Source: Streptomyces rubellomurinus
Lineage (GTDB): Bacteria; Actinomycetota; Actinomycetes; Streptomycetales; Streptomycetaceae
Length of the DNA stretch: 64,000 bases
Direction of reading: 5' to 3'
Assembly: GCF_000961885.1 (NCBI RefSeq)
Contig: NZ_JZKH01000023.1
Location: 29,644-93,643 of the forward strand
Part shown: positions 1-7,298 of the stretch, piece after piece
Position numbering within the stretch: the first letter of the stretch is position 1
Layout of the letters: the number at the start of each line of letters is the position of its first letter
Position numbers and translations under genes: made by a program
The notes under the pieces: generated by a model
Database searches by the model: none
Seen by the model: only the letters and a program-made list of their open reading frames with translations
What the model was told of the DNA's origin: nothing

Positions 1-434
1 AACGACGCCCTGACCTGCTCGTCGACGCGGCCGACGGACTCCTGCTGGAAGCGCCGGTCGTAGCCGCGGCGGATGTCCTCGACGGCGGCGCCCGCCTGCT
101 TCGCCGTGCCGGCCGGGTACAGCAGGGTGACCAGGTAGGAGCGTTCGCGTTCGATGACGCCGTGCCGGTCGCGGTACTGGCCGCGGGCCTGCTCGATGGT
201 GAGGCCGTCCGGGAAGCGCGGGGTGACCTCGGTGTCGACGAAGTCCTGGAACTCCTGCTCGGTGACGGCGGGGCCGCCGTCCGGCCGCTCGGTGCCGAAG
301 AAGAGCTGGGTGCGGGTGTAGGCGGCGCGCGGCGCGGTCGGGGTGTCGGCGGCGCCGGCGGCGGGGGCGAGGGTCGCGCCCGTCAGCAGTACGGCGATGG
401 CGGCGAGCAGCCCGGTCCAGGTCCTGGTCTCCAT
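1..434 (-). CDS. DUF3574 family exported protein (3' end cut by window edge)
   Basis: About 145 residues are visible before the gene runs off the left edge. The N-terminus is a typical export signal (METRTWTGLLAAIAVLLTG, then an APAAGA-type cleavage region). The mature part carries the DUF3574 pattern: TQLFFGTERPDGG, the EFQDFVDTEVTPRFPDGLT stretch, then ERSYLVTLLYP and QQESVGRVDEQV close to the usual C-terminus of the family, so only a few codons are probably missing. The family is extracytoplasmic and of unknown function. It lies 83 bp downstream of the GNAT gene on the same strand and could share its transcript. ATG at 434 is chosen because it begins the signal peptide. The family call rests on remembered motifs. 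Confidence 0.75.
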   Translation of the reverse strand, partial: METRTWTGLLAAIAVLLTGATLAPAAGAADTPTAPRAAYTRTQLFFGTERPDGGPAVTEQEFQDFVDTEVTPRFPDGLTIEQARGQYRDRHGVIERERSYLVTLLYPAGTAKQAGAAVEDIRRGYDRRFQQESVGRVDEQVRAS

Positions 435-517
435 GCCGGGGTCAACGGCCGGCCGGGCCGGTGGATGCACCGGTTCAGCCGTGCGGGTGTCGGCCCCGCC
501 CGTGCGGCTGACGGCGG

Positions 518-1015
518 TCAACTCAGCGGTGTCGACATGTAGACCGCGCGCCGGCCGTAGCAGGGCGGTACGGCGACCTCGCGGTGGGCGCGGTAGCCGA
601 GCAGGCGGAGCAGGATGTCGGTGCCGCGCACGGCGACCATCGAGATCCGCTGGTAGCCCTGGGCCTTCGCCCGGTCCTGGAAGTGCCGCAGGAAGCCGAG
701 CGCGACGTCGCGGCCGCGCAGGTCCTCGGCGATCACCAGGTCGTGCACGTGCAGGTTGGTGGAGGTGTGGGTCCGCTCCTCGGGCCGGGTGAGGTCGGGG
801 CAGCGCAGCGGCGGGTACGGCAGGCTCAGCAGGTAGCCGCGCACGGTGCCGGCCTGGTCGAGGGCGTAGCAGGTGCCGGGGGAGCTGCGGCCGCGCGAGG
901 TCAGGGCGTCGGCGCCCTCGGAGAGGCCGTCTGCGGCGTAGGCGGCGTGTTCGAGGGCGATCACGGCCGGCCAGTCGGCCTCGCCGAGCGGCCGGATCCG
1001 GAGGTCCCCGCTCAC
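518..1015 (-). CDS. GNAT family N-acetyltransferase
   Basis: A 165-residue GCN5-related acetyltransferase. The fold is visible as IRPLGEADWPAVIALE (beta1-alpha1), the acetyl-CoA pyrophosphate loop DLRGRDVALGFL (about residues 98-109, the R/Q-x-x-G-x-G/A motif in the variant form LRGRDVA), and the C-terminal IRISMVAVRGTD/LLGY-type beta5-alpha4 region. The substrate is not apparent. The GTG start at 1015 overlaps the stop of the upstream DUF6271 gene in a GTGA, so the two are translationally coupled and probably act together. The product ends with YMSTPLS. Confidence 0.85.
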   Translation of the reverse strand: MSGDLRIRPLGEADWPAVIALEHAAYAADGLSEGADALTSRGRSSPGTCYALDQAGTVRGYLLSLPYPPLRCPDLTRPEERTHTSTNLHVHDLVIAEDLRGRDVALGFLRHFQDRAKAQGYQRISMVAVRGTDILLRLLGYRAHREVAVPPCYGRRAVYMSTPLS

Positions 1016-2316
1016 CCGGCCACCCGCTGCGCCCGGGCCGCGGCCACCAGGGCGCCCCAGCCCTCGATCAGCAGGGCGAACCGTTCGGCGTCGGCCTGGG
1101 CCTCGTCCAGCAGGTGCTGCCGCCGTGGGGCCAGGTGGTCGGCGAACTCGGCGTACGTGCCGCCGAGTCGGCGGTAGCAGCGGTCGAGGACGTCGAGCCG
1201 GTGGACGTTCGCGGCGCGGTCCCAAGCGGCGCTGCGGCGCACCGAGTCTAGCACCGGCTCGACCCGCAGGCGGTGCTGCTCGTCGAGCAACTCCCCGCCG
1301 AGGGCGATCATTTCGCCGTACACCGGGTGCAGGTACAGCATGGAGAGCAGGAACTTGGCGAAGCGCAGCTGGTAGGCGGTGAAGCCGGGACCGGTGCGGC
1401 GTTCGGGCGTGTAGTGGTTGACGATGTGCCGGTTGTGCACGACGCCGGGCAGGCCGGAGTCGAGGACGGCGTGCAGCAGGAAGTAGTCGCTGCCGATGGT
1501 GTCGGGTGCGGGCGGCACCGGCAGCCGTTCGTAGACCCGGTGGTCCAGGCCGAGGTTGCACATGTCGACCCGCCGGATGTCGGGGGCGCCGAGCACCGCC
1601 TCGTCGACGGTGAACGGCTCGGTGCCGCCGCCGGTGAAGGAGGCCTCGACCAGCGCGCTCTTCTCCTCCTCGGACCAGATCGGCGGCGCCCACAGGCTCA
1701 CCACCTCGTGGTAGACGGCCGGGTCGAGGGTGTTGATCCCGCCGATGTCGACGGACAGTTCGCCGATGAACGAGCCGCCGACGAGGGCGACGGGCTTCGC
1801 GGCGTCGGCGGGGTCGAGCTCGCTGCGGGTGACGCCGGCGGCCGCCTCGCCGGCCGGGCGGCCGAGCGAGCGCAGCTCGTGGTGGATCGGGAAGACCTTG
1901 CGGCCGTCCAGGAGTTGGTAGGTGCTGTCGGAGTCCCGGCGGTGCACGGAGGCGCAGCCGAGGGCGGCGGCGACCAGGAAGACCCGGTTGGTGCAGGCGC
2001 CGTAGGAGACGGTGTCGGGGAGCATCAGGTCGAGCAGGAGGTCCGGTTCGGCGGCGCCGGCCCGGTGGATCACCCGGCGGAGGAAGTCCCGCTGCTGCCC
2101 GGTGTCGAGGTGGTGCACGACGACCCCGGCGGCGGGGGCGAGGGCACCGACCGCGCTCGCGTTCTCGGCGTGGCCGGCGCTGTCGGCGGTGTCGAGGACG
2201 AGGAGGTGGACCTCGACGTCGAAGTGGGCGGCGGCGTACGCGGCCTCCTCGGCGATGTCCGCGACGGCGGCGGCGCAGGGCCGGTTGGTGGGCAGGGCGA
2301 GACAGACTCTCTGCAT
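1012..2316 (-). CDS. DUF6271 family protein, GT-A-like
   Basis: A 434-residue soluble protein that I match to the actinomycete DUF6271 family. It opens with a Rossmann-like strand (RVCLALPTNRPCAAAVADIA), has a second strand VEVHLLVLDTADS, and carries HRRDSDS at residues 125-131, a DxD-type motif like the metal/nucleotide-sugar site of GT-A enzymes. Later conserved-looking blocks are VALVGGSFIGELSVDI and GSDYFLLHAVLDSGLPGVVH. No signal peptide or membrane segment is seen. Function is not established; a nucleotide-diphospho-sugar transferase-like role is inference from the DxD motif alone. ATG at 2316 has GGAGG about 9 nt upstream. It is the first gene of a coupled pair with the GNAT gene and sits behind a DasR-like site. 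Confidence 0.7.
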   Translation of the reverse strand: MQRVCLALPTNRPCAAAVADIAEEAAYAAAHFDVEVHLLVLDTADSAGHAENASAVGALAPAAGVVVHHLDTGQQRDFLRRVIHRAGAAEPDLLLDLMLPDTVSYGACTNRVFLVAAALGCASVHRRDSDSTYQLLDGRKVFPIHHELRSLGRPAGEAAAGVTRSELDPADAAKPVALVGGSFIGELSVDIGGINTLDPAVYHEVVSLWAPPIWSEEEKSALVEASFTGGGTEPFTVDEAVLGAPDIRRVDMCNLGLDHRVYERLPVPPAPDTIGSDYFLLHAVLDSGLPGVVHNRHIVNHYTPERRTGPGFTAYQLRFAKFLLSMLYLHPVYGEMIALGGELLDEQHRLRVEPVLDSVRRSAAWDRAANVHRLDVLDRCYRRLGGTYAEFADHLAPRRQHLLDEAQADAERFALLIEGWGALVAAARAQRVAG

Positions 2317-2681
2317 GCGGAACGCGCCTCCGTCTGATCGTCAAAAGCATTGCGGCCGTGGCGTGATGGGCTTGGCTCCAGGGGCCTCGCGGCCGGCCGC
2401 CGTCCACCGTGGACTAGACCATTTCCGATGTCAACGATTGACAGGACGGCCCCGGCGAGGTGGAATCCGCGCCGCGCTCCGGCTTCAGGAGCGGCCGCCG
2501 CCGGCCGTGCCCGCACCTCGTACGTGCACACGAGCCGCCCTCCTTGATCCGAACGGCCGTGCGGCATCCGGGGGTTCAGCACCGCGAACGGCGCGGATTC
2601 CGGCGGTCCGGGGTCAATCCGGACGGCGGACCTGCCGATACCTAGGGCGACGTCATGACGCCGTTCGGAGGAGGAGCGCGC
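2317..2681. other. Divergent intergenic region, DUF6271 / peptidoglycan hydrolase-like gene
   Basis: A 365-bp gap between divergent genes. It holds the DasR-like site and TTGACA palindrome at 2408-2443 and the RBS of the right-hand gene. No coding sequence or other structure was recognised in 2450-2660. Confidence 0.7.
2408..2443. promoter_or_regulatory. DasR-like (dre) site and adjacent TTGACA palindrome
   Basis: Positions 2410-2421 read TGGACTAGACCA, one mismatch from the core TGGTCTAGACCA of the GntR-family chitin regulator DasR; the 16-mer at 2408-2423 matches the dre consensus at 12 positions. Immediately beside it, 2429-2443 is the perfect inverted repeat TGTCAA-CGA-TTGACA, which places a -35-like TTGACA on each strand. 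The site lies 92 bp upstream of the DUF6271 start and about 260 bp upstream of the hydrolase-like gene, so either or both could be controlled. The DasR assignment is inference from motif similarity. Confidence 0.5.
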
Positions 2682-3881
2682 ATGCCCGAGCTGTGGCTGC
2701 CCGGTGCCGAGATCCACGACCTCGGCGACCACGCGCCGACCGACCAGCAGTACCCGCCGAAGGCCATCGCCCACATCACCTGGGACCGCAACGCGACCGC
2801 CGACGCCCCGCAGGACTGGTGCACCTACGAGGACCTGGTCGGCTACTTCACCGGCAGCGGCGCCGGCGACGCCCCGCACCTGGTCTGGGACCCGTTCAGC
2901 GGCCGCACCGCCCAGCTGTTCCCGGCCGACTCCCGCTCGAAGAGCCTGCTCAGCCCGGGCCAGAGCCCGACCCGCACCAACCGGGCCGGCCGGGTGGTCA
3001 TCCAGATCGAGGCGGTGTTCTTCCCGTACTGCCGCCACCAGGGCACCGTCTACCCGAGGCTGGTGGACACCCCGTGCGCCGGCTGGGACCGCATCCACGC
3101 CTGGATCGCCTCCTGGGGCGTGCCGGACGCCTGGCCGATGGGCCGGCCCGTCGACTTCACCCCGCACCGCGACGAGCACGTCTGGGAGACCTGCGGCGGC
3201 TGGTTCGCGCACGCCCACGTGCCGTACAACGACCACACCGACCCCGGCGCCTGGCCGGCCTTCCCGGTCGGTCCCGGCTCGCCGGGCACCCCGCCCTCGC
3301 AGCAGCACCCGGTGCCCCCGCAGGACCCGGGCCCGGCCCGCTACGAGACGGACATCAACGGGCTGCCGTACGGCTACGGCGCGCACGGCTACCAGGTGAC
3401 GGTGGTCGGCCGCGCGCTGGTGCGGGAAGGCTTCGGCACCCACTACCGCTCCGGCCCGGGACCGGACTGGACGGACGCCGACACCGAGAACTACGCGGAC
3501 TACCAGCGCAGCCTCGGCTACACCGGCCAGGCCGCGGACGGCGTCCCCGGGGAGGCCTCGCTGCGCCGGCTGCTCGGCTACCTGCCCGGGCCGCGCACCG
3601 TCTCGGTGGCGCACGCGGCCGCCGCCGCCCGGCAGGACCCGCCCGCCGAGCAGGGGCACCGCACGTACGGCGCCGAGGTGGCGATCGTCGAGCAGGCGCT
3701 CGCCGACGAGGGGCTGCTCGAACAGCGGTGGGTGGACGGCTCGTTCGGCAGCCTGACGGTCGCCGCCTACGCGGCCTGGCAGCGGCGCTGCGGGTACAGC
3801 GGCGGGGCGGCGGACGGTGTCCCGGGGCAGGACTCGCTCCGGCGGCTGGGGGCGGCGCAGGGGTTCGACGTCACCTCCTGA
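2682..3881 (+). CDS. Peptidoglycan amidase-like protein with two C-terminal wall-binding repeats
   Basis: A 399-residue endolysin-like protein. Residues about 1-185 look like an amidase-2 fold: KAIAHITWDRNA with an early His, a cysteine-containing middle, and the late HAHVPYNDHTDPGAW, which resembles the His...DPG metal-site pattern. A Pro-rich linker (about 190-220) is followed by two peptidoglycan-binding repeats of about 65 residues, each with YxxWQR or YADYQRS and a GGAADGVPG or GQAADGVPG plus SLRRL ending. No signal peptide is evident, as in many actinophage endolysins and related host proteins. ATG at 2682 is preferred over the in-frame ATG at 2655 because GGAGGAG (2667-2673) lies 8 nt upstream of it. 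Confidence 0.7.
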   Translation: MPELWLPGAEIHDLGDHAPTDQQYPPKAIAHITWDRNATADAPQDWCTYEDLVGYFTGSGAGDAPHLVWDPFSGRTAQLFPADSRSKSLLSPGQSPTRTNRAGRVVIQIEAVFFPYCRHQGTVYPRLVDTPCAGWDRIHAWIASWGVPDAWPMGRPVDFTPHRDEHVWETCGGWFAHAHVPYNDHTDPGAWPAFPVGPGSPGTPPSQQHPVPPQDPGPARYETDINGLPYGYGAHGYQVTVVGRALVREGFGTHYRSGPGPDWTDADTENYADYQRSLGYTGQAADGVPGEASLRRLLGYLPGPRTVSVAHAAAAARQDPPAEQGHRTYGAEVAIVEQALADEGLLEQRWVDGSFGSLTVAAYAAWQRRCGYSGGAADGVPGQDSLRRLGAAQGFDVTS

Positions 3882-3950
3882 GGGGGGGAGGCCGAGCGCG
3901 GGGAATGCCGCCGCCGGGGGCGGGCGTTGTGGACGGGCGTGACCAGCCCG

Positions 3951-4019
3951 ATCCCGACCCCGACCTCCGGTCCGACCCCGATCCCGACCTCCGGTCCGAT
4001 CCCGACCTCCGGCCCGATC
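3951..4019 (+). repeat. 18-bp tandem repeat upstream of the monooxygenase
   Basis: The unit ATCCCGACCTCCGGTCCG recurs in about three and a half slightly varied copies, the first interrupted. Read in the frame of the downstream gene it gives PTSGPIPTSGPIP. It lies just upstream of the most likely start codon, so it is either leader DNA or a disordered N-terminal extension. Confidence 0.8.
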
Positions 4020-4049
4020 CCGGCGAAGGCCCCCGGCCGGCCCCCGGCG

Positions 4050-5036
4050 GTGCGGCTCTCCGTCCTCGACCGGTCCCGGACCAGGCGCGGCGAGGAGCCG
4101 GCCGAGGCGCTGCGCGCGACGGTCGCCCTCGCCCGTGAGGCCGAGCGGCTCGGCTACCACCGCTTCTGGGTCTCCGAGCACCACGGCGTGCCCGGCGTGG
4201 CCGGCTCGGCGCCCACCGTGCTGGCCGCGGCGGTCGCCTCGGCCACCACCCGGATCCGGGTCGGCACCGGCGGCGTGATGCTGCCCAACCACCGGCCGAT
4301 GGTGGTGGCCGAGCAGTTCGGTGTGCTGGCCGCGCTGTTCCCGGGCCGGATCGACATGGGGCTGGGGCGCTCGGTCGGCTTCACCGACGGCGTGCGGCGG
4401 GCGCTCGGCCGGGAGAAGGACGCCGCGGACGACTTCGCCGCCCAACTGGCCGAACTGCTCGGCTGGTTCGACGGCACCCAGCAGGTGCACCCGGGCGTGC
4501 GCGCCCGCCCGGCGGAGGGCCTGCGGGTGCCGGCCTTCGTCCTGGCCACCGGCGAGGGCGCGGACCTCGCCGCCGCGGCCGGGCTGCCGCTGGTGATCGC
4601 CGCCGCGCACGGCGAGGAGCGGATGCTCGCGGCGATCGACCGCTACCGCGACCGCTTCCGGCCCTCGGCGCAGGCCGCCGAGCCGTACGTGGTGGTCTCC
4701 GGCACGGTGGCGGTCGCCGGGACGGTCGAGCGGGCCCGGGACCTGCTCGTGCCGGAGGCGTGGGCGGGCGCCTACTCCCGCACCCACGGCGAGTTCCCGC
4801 CGCTCGCGCCGGTGGCCGAGATCCGGGCCCGGACGATGAGCGCGCGGGAGCGGGCCGCGTTCGAGCAGTCGCTGAAGGGCCACATCGCGGGCACCCCCGC
4901 GCAGGCGGCCGCCGAACTCGCCGCCCTGGTGGCCCGCAGCGGCGCGGACGAGTTCCTGGTCGCCACGAGCAGCTACGACCGCGCGGCGCTGCTCGACTCC
5001 TACCGGCTGCTGGCGGAGGCGGTCGGGCAGGTCTGA
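4050..5036 (+). CDS. LLM-class flavin-dependent oxidoreductase, MsnO8-like
   Basis: A bacterial luciferase-like monooxygenase of 328 residues from GTG 4050. Diagnostic segments are RLSVLDRSRTRRG, then GYHRFWVSEHHGVPGVAGSA, RIRVGTGGVMLPNHRPMVVA, the LFPGRIDMGLGRS block and a C-terminal ADEFLVATSSYDRAALLDSY, in the order seen in this FMNH2/F420-type (beta/alpha)8 family. The natural substrate cannot be read from the sequence. The frame stays open upstream to TTG 3927 and GTG 3939, which would add a Pro-Thr-Ser repeat tail of 37-41 residues; GTG 4050 is chosen because family members normally begin a few residues before LSVLD, though it lacks a convincing RBS. Confidence 0.85.
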   Translation: MRLSVLDRSRTRRGEEPAEALRATVALAREAERLGYHRFWVSEHHGVPGVAGSAPTVLAAAVASATTRIRVGTGGVMLPNHRPMVVAEQFGVLAALFPGRIDMGLGRSVGFTDGVRRALGREKDAADDFAAQLAELLGWFDGTQQVHPGVRARPAEGLRVPAFVLATGEGADLAAAAGLPLVIAAAHGEERMLAAIDRYRDRFRPSAQAAEPYVVVSGTVAVAGTVERARDLLVPEAWAGAYSRTHGEFPPLAPVAEIRARTMSARERAAFEQSLKGHIAGTPAQAAAELAALVARSGADEFLVATSSYDRAALLDSYRLLAEAVGQV

Positions 5037-5120
5037 CGGACAGGTCTGACGGCACGGCGGGCCTGCCGGGCCTGGCGGGCGGGGCTCGCACCAGGGCTCC
5101 GACCTGGGCGGTCCGCGGAT

Positions 5121-5150
5121 TTCTGACCTGGTGTGATGACCTGCTAGTGT
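5121..5150 (+). promoter_or_regulatory. Promoter of the small RNA candidate
   Basis: TTCTGA at 5121-5126 and TAGTGT at 5145-5150 are separated by 18 bp and resemble a vegetative actinomycete -35/-10 pair; TAGnnT is the usual -10 form. Predicted transcription starts near 5156-5158, immediately before the first hairpin of the RNA. Confidence 0.5.
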
Positions 5151-5156
5151 TCATGA

Positions 5157-5300
5157 CGTCGAGAGGAAACGATCTCTCGAACAGGCGTCAGCGGTGCTAC
5201 CAGAGCACGTCCTACTTTCAGTAGGAAGAGTCCGTGCGACCCGGGCCTGGCGCTCCACCCGAAGGGGCTCGTTCCGTCCAGCGGAACGGGCCCCTTCGTC
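5157..5300 (+). ncRNA. Candidate stand-alone small RNA
   Basis: A 140-160-nt unit with its own promoter and terminator and no ORF. Stems seen directly: TCGAGAG/CTCTCGA (5159-5165 with 5174-5180), GTGCT/AGCAC (5194-5198 with 5204-5208), TCCTAC/GTAGGA (5210-5215 with 5221-5226), an alternative GCACG/CGTGC pairing enclosing the third stem, then the terminator at 5261-5297. An unpaired purine-rich stretch such as GGAAGAG (5224-5230) could pair with ribosome binding sites. Size and architecture recall the conserved Streptomyces sRNA scr5239 (about 159 nt), but I cannot confirm homology. It could instead be an orphaned leader. Confidence 0.55.
5261..5297 (+). terminator. Rho-independent-type terminator of the small RNA candidate
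   Basis: A near-perfect inverted repeat: GAAGGGGCTCGTTCCG pairs with CGGAACGGGCCCCTTC (one unpaired or mismatched position) around a short TCCAG loop. As is common in this group there is no clear U-run. Confidence 0.75.
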
Positions 5301-5652
5301 GTTCCCGGCCGTCGTTCCCGGCCGCGCCGAGCGCATCCTCTTATCGCACTTTCGGTCGCGAAACCCGCCGCCACGGCCGGGTATCGGCCAAGGTCCCCCA
5401 CCAGGTGACCGGTCGGCGTCGCGCCACTCCGCTCGGTGACGGCGGGCGGGCCAGCGGCTTTGCCGCCTTGGCAGGCTTGACTGATCGTCAGATCTTGGCC
5501 GGAACTCAACGCCGATGGTGTGAATATGCCACCGGAATGTTCGTCATCTCGAAACCGCCAGTAGCCTTCCGTGTCGAACCCGCCACTGCTGGTGGCGATC
5601 CGGCCGGAGCCGTGCTGCGCCCCGGCCGCCCAGACCCCGCGAAGGAGCCGGT

Positions 5653-6036
5653 GTGCCGGGTATCGACGAATGCCTCTCCGGGGCCATGACGATCGCCGGG
5701 GCGCGCGCCGCGAGCCTGGTCGACTGGGGGAGCGGACTCGCCCTCGGCAGCCTCGGCGACAGCCCGGCCGGCGAGTACGAGACCGCCGCCGCCGAGGCAA
5801 CCGACCTGGTACGAGCAGCCGTTGAGAGCCAGACCTTCACCGCGGCGGAGGAGCGGCGGGCACCGCTCGAGGACATCATCGTCACCGCGGGCCGAAGCTA
5901 CCACCTGATCCGCTTCATCGACACCGTCTTCGACAGCCGGCTCGTGCTGCACCTCTGGCTCGACCGCGACGAGGGCAACCTCGCCGCCGCCCGCTTCCGC
6001 CTCCGGGCGCTCGCCGAGGACCTGGTGCTCGGGTGA
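5653..6036 (+). CDS. Roadblock/LC7-like protein A
   Basis: A 127-residue protein of roadblock/LC7 size and pattern. It opens with a helix (IDECLSGAMTIAGA), has the core strand ASLVDWGSGLALGSL, a central helix and the strand pair PLEDIIVTAGRSYHLIRFI and LVLHLWLDRDEGNLAAAR. It is clearly paralogous to the protein at 7810-8184, which shares DYNSGMALATL, ITLTGQYHLIR and LDRSRANLAMAR. Roadblock proteins are dimeric platforms, often regulating small Ras-like GTPases in actinomycete conservons. GTG 5653 is selected by GAAGGAG 5 nt upstream. It overlaps the next small ORF in GTGA. Confidence 0.75.
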   Translation: MPGIDECLSGAMTIAGARAASLVDWGSGLALGSLGDSPAGEYETAAAEATDLVRAAVESQTFTAAEERRAPLEDIIVTAGRSYHLIRFIDTVFDSRLVLHLWLDRDEGNLAAARFRLRALAEDLVLG

Positions 6037-6170
6037 GCGCCGTGCCCGTCGAGGCAGTCGGGGTCGAGACCGGGGCCGCCGGGGCCGACGTCGAGACCGG
6101 AGCCGAGGCCGGGGCCCCGGCCGCGACCATCCGTTTCCGGCCGCCGACCCCCGGACGGAGGCCCGCGTGA
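6033..6170 (+). CDS. Possible 45-residue coupled small ORF
   Basis: GTG 6033 overlaps the stop of the preceding gene (GTGA) and this frame's own TGA (6168-6170) overlaps the GTG of the following gene (GTGA), filling the gap exactly. The product is low-complexity and mostly Ala/Glu/Val/Gly (VSAVPVEAVGVETGAAG...) with a basic end TIRFRPPTPGRRPA. There is no homology I recognise. The perfect double overlap suggests it is translated, at least to couple its neighbours, but in high-GC DNA such a frame can be accidental. Confidence 0.35.
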   Translation: MSAVPVEAVGVETGAAGADVETGAEAGAPAATIRFRPPTPGRRPA

Positions 6171-7264
6171 CCACCGCTCCGGCCCCGCCCGTCGAGGACG
6201 TCTCCGGCGCGGCCGCCGTGTCTGCCGACACCGCGGCCACCGGCACCGAGGACGTCCCGCCCACCCCGCGCACCCCGGGCGAGGCGCTCGACCTGCTCGC
6301 CGTCCGCCACGCCACCGGCGCCCTGCACGGCCCGCTCGGCAGCCTGTACCTCGTCGACGGCCAGGTCGTCGCCGCCGACTCCGACCGCGCCCCCGGCCTG
6401 GTCGACCTGCTCACCGGCTGCGGCCGGACCACCCCCGAGGGCTGGGACGGGCTGCTCCGGGAGCACGGCCCGAGCGGCCGGGTCGGCGAGGTGCTGGTCG
6501 AGCGGCGGCTGCTCACCCGCGGCGAGCTCGAACTCGGCCACCTGGGCACGCTGTTCGACGCCGCCTTCTTCGTCCTGGCCGACCCGGCCGGCGGCACCTG
6601 GCGGTTCGAAGCCGACGCCCGGCACTGGCTCGGCCCGGTCGCGGAGGTCGAACCGGACCGGCTGCGCCGCGAGGTCGAGCGCCGGCGCCGCCTGCTGGAC
6701 GGGATCTGGCCCTGGCCGCAGCTCGACACCGAGCCCGTGCGCCCCGCCGCGCACAGCCGGCTGCCCGCGCACCGCGCGTCCGGCCGCCGGCGCCGCGAGC
6801 TGCTGGACCACGCGGACGGCCGAAGAACCCCGGCGGACCTGGCCCGGCTGCTCGGCCGCTCCGGCTTCGGGGTGACGGCCGACGTCCGCCGCCTGGCCGC
6901 CGCCGGACTGCTCGACCTGCCACGGCACACGACGCCGGACGTCCCGGCGGAGGCCGGCCGGGCGGAGGCCGACCCCGCAGAGGCCGACCCCGCGCGGCCC
7001 GGTCGCCCGGAGCCGTCCGCGGAACCCGCCGATCGGAGCGGCCTGCACCGCAGGATCCCCGGCGCGACCCTGCGCGGCCCCGGGCTCCGCACCGCCGCAA
7101 CGACCACGCGCGCAACGACCACGCGCGCCACGGCCACGCCCGCCACGGCCGCTCGCGCCACCACCACGCCCGCCACGGCCGCGGCCCACCCGCCGCTGGC
7201 CGTCCCCGACCCGGACATCGCGCTGCTGACCCGGGTCCGAGACCTTCTGGAGGCCCGACTTTGA
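6167..7264 (+). CDS. DUF4388-like regulator with C-terminal winged-helix-like segment
   Basis: A 365-residue protein. Residues about 35-150 resemble the DUF4388/PATAN-type module that accompanies roadblock proteins: ATGALHGPLGSLYLVDGQVV at the start, then FDAAFFVLADPAGGTWRFEA, the usual 'filled with a printed beta-sheet' end. Residues about 200-245 (RRRRELLDHADGRRTPADLA, then GVTADVRRLAAAGLLDL) look like a winged helix. The C-terminal 100 residues are a low-complexity Ala/Thr/Pro tail. GTG 6167 has GGACGGAGG 6-7 nt upstream. A role as the regulatory output of the roadblock cluster is inference; DNA binding is not shown. Confidence 0.6.
   Translation: MTTAPAPPVEDVSGAAAVSADTAATGTEDVPPTPRTPGEALDLLAVRHATGALHGPLGSLYLVDGQVVAADSDRAPGLVDLLTGCGRTTPEGWDGLLREHGPSGRVGEVLVERRLLTRGELELGHLGTLFDAAFFVLADPAGGTWRFEADARHWLGPVAEVEPDRLRREVERRRRLLDGIWPWPQLDTEPVRPAAHSRLPAHRASGRRRRELLDHADGRRTPADLARLLGRSGFGVTADVRRLAAAGLLDLPRHTTPDVPAEAGRAEADPAEADPARPGRPEPSAEPADRSGLHRRIPGATLRGPGLRTAATTTRATTTRATATPATAARATTTPATAAAHPPLAVPDPDIALLTRVRDLLEARL
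7088..7195 (+). repeat. Degenerate 12-15-bp Thr/Ala-coding repeats
   Basis: Short units of the type ACGACCACGCGCGC and GCCACGGCCACGCCC are iterated and encode the TTTRATTTRATATPATAA-like tail of the preceding regulator. They look like slippage-expanded sequence; copy number may vary between strains. Confidence 0.7.
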
Positions 7265-7298
7265 CCCACTCCCCGCCCGCGACCCCGCCGCCCCGGCC

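Larger units (their letters stand above)
5037..5652. other. Intergenic region holding the small RNA candidate
   Basis: A 616-bp gap between the monooxygenase and the roadblock cluster. The 5121-5300 part holds a promoter, a structured RNA candidate and a terminator. In the rest (5300-5640) I see only the RBS GAAGGAG at 5641-5647 of the next gene and no supportable ORF. Confidence 0.7.

Noticed and set aside
1273..2337. Long plus-strand frame opposite the DUF6271 gene
   Set aside because: Its composition (Val/Gly/Ala/Asp-rich without motifs) is that of an antisense shadow of a GC-rich gene; the minus strand has the family motifs.
2655..2681. Earlier ATG for the peptidoglycan hydrolase-like gene
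   Set aside because: There is no RBS there, whereas GGAGGAG lies correctly before ATG 2682.
2070..4883. 937-codon minus-strand frame
   Set aside because: It runs antisense through the hydrolase-like and monooxygenase genes with shadow composition and no domain.
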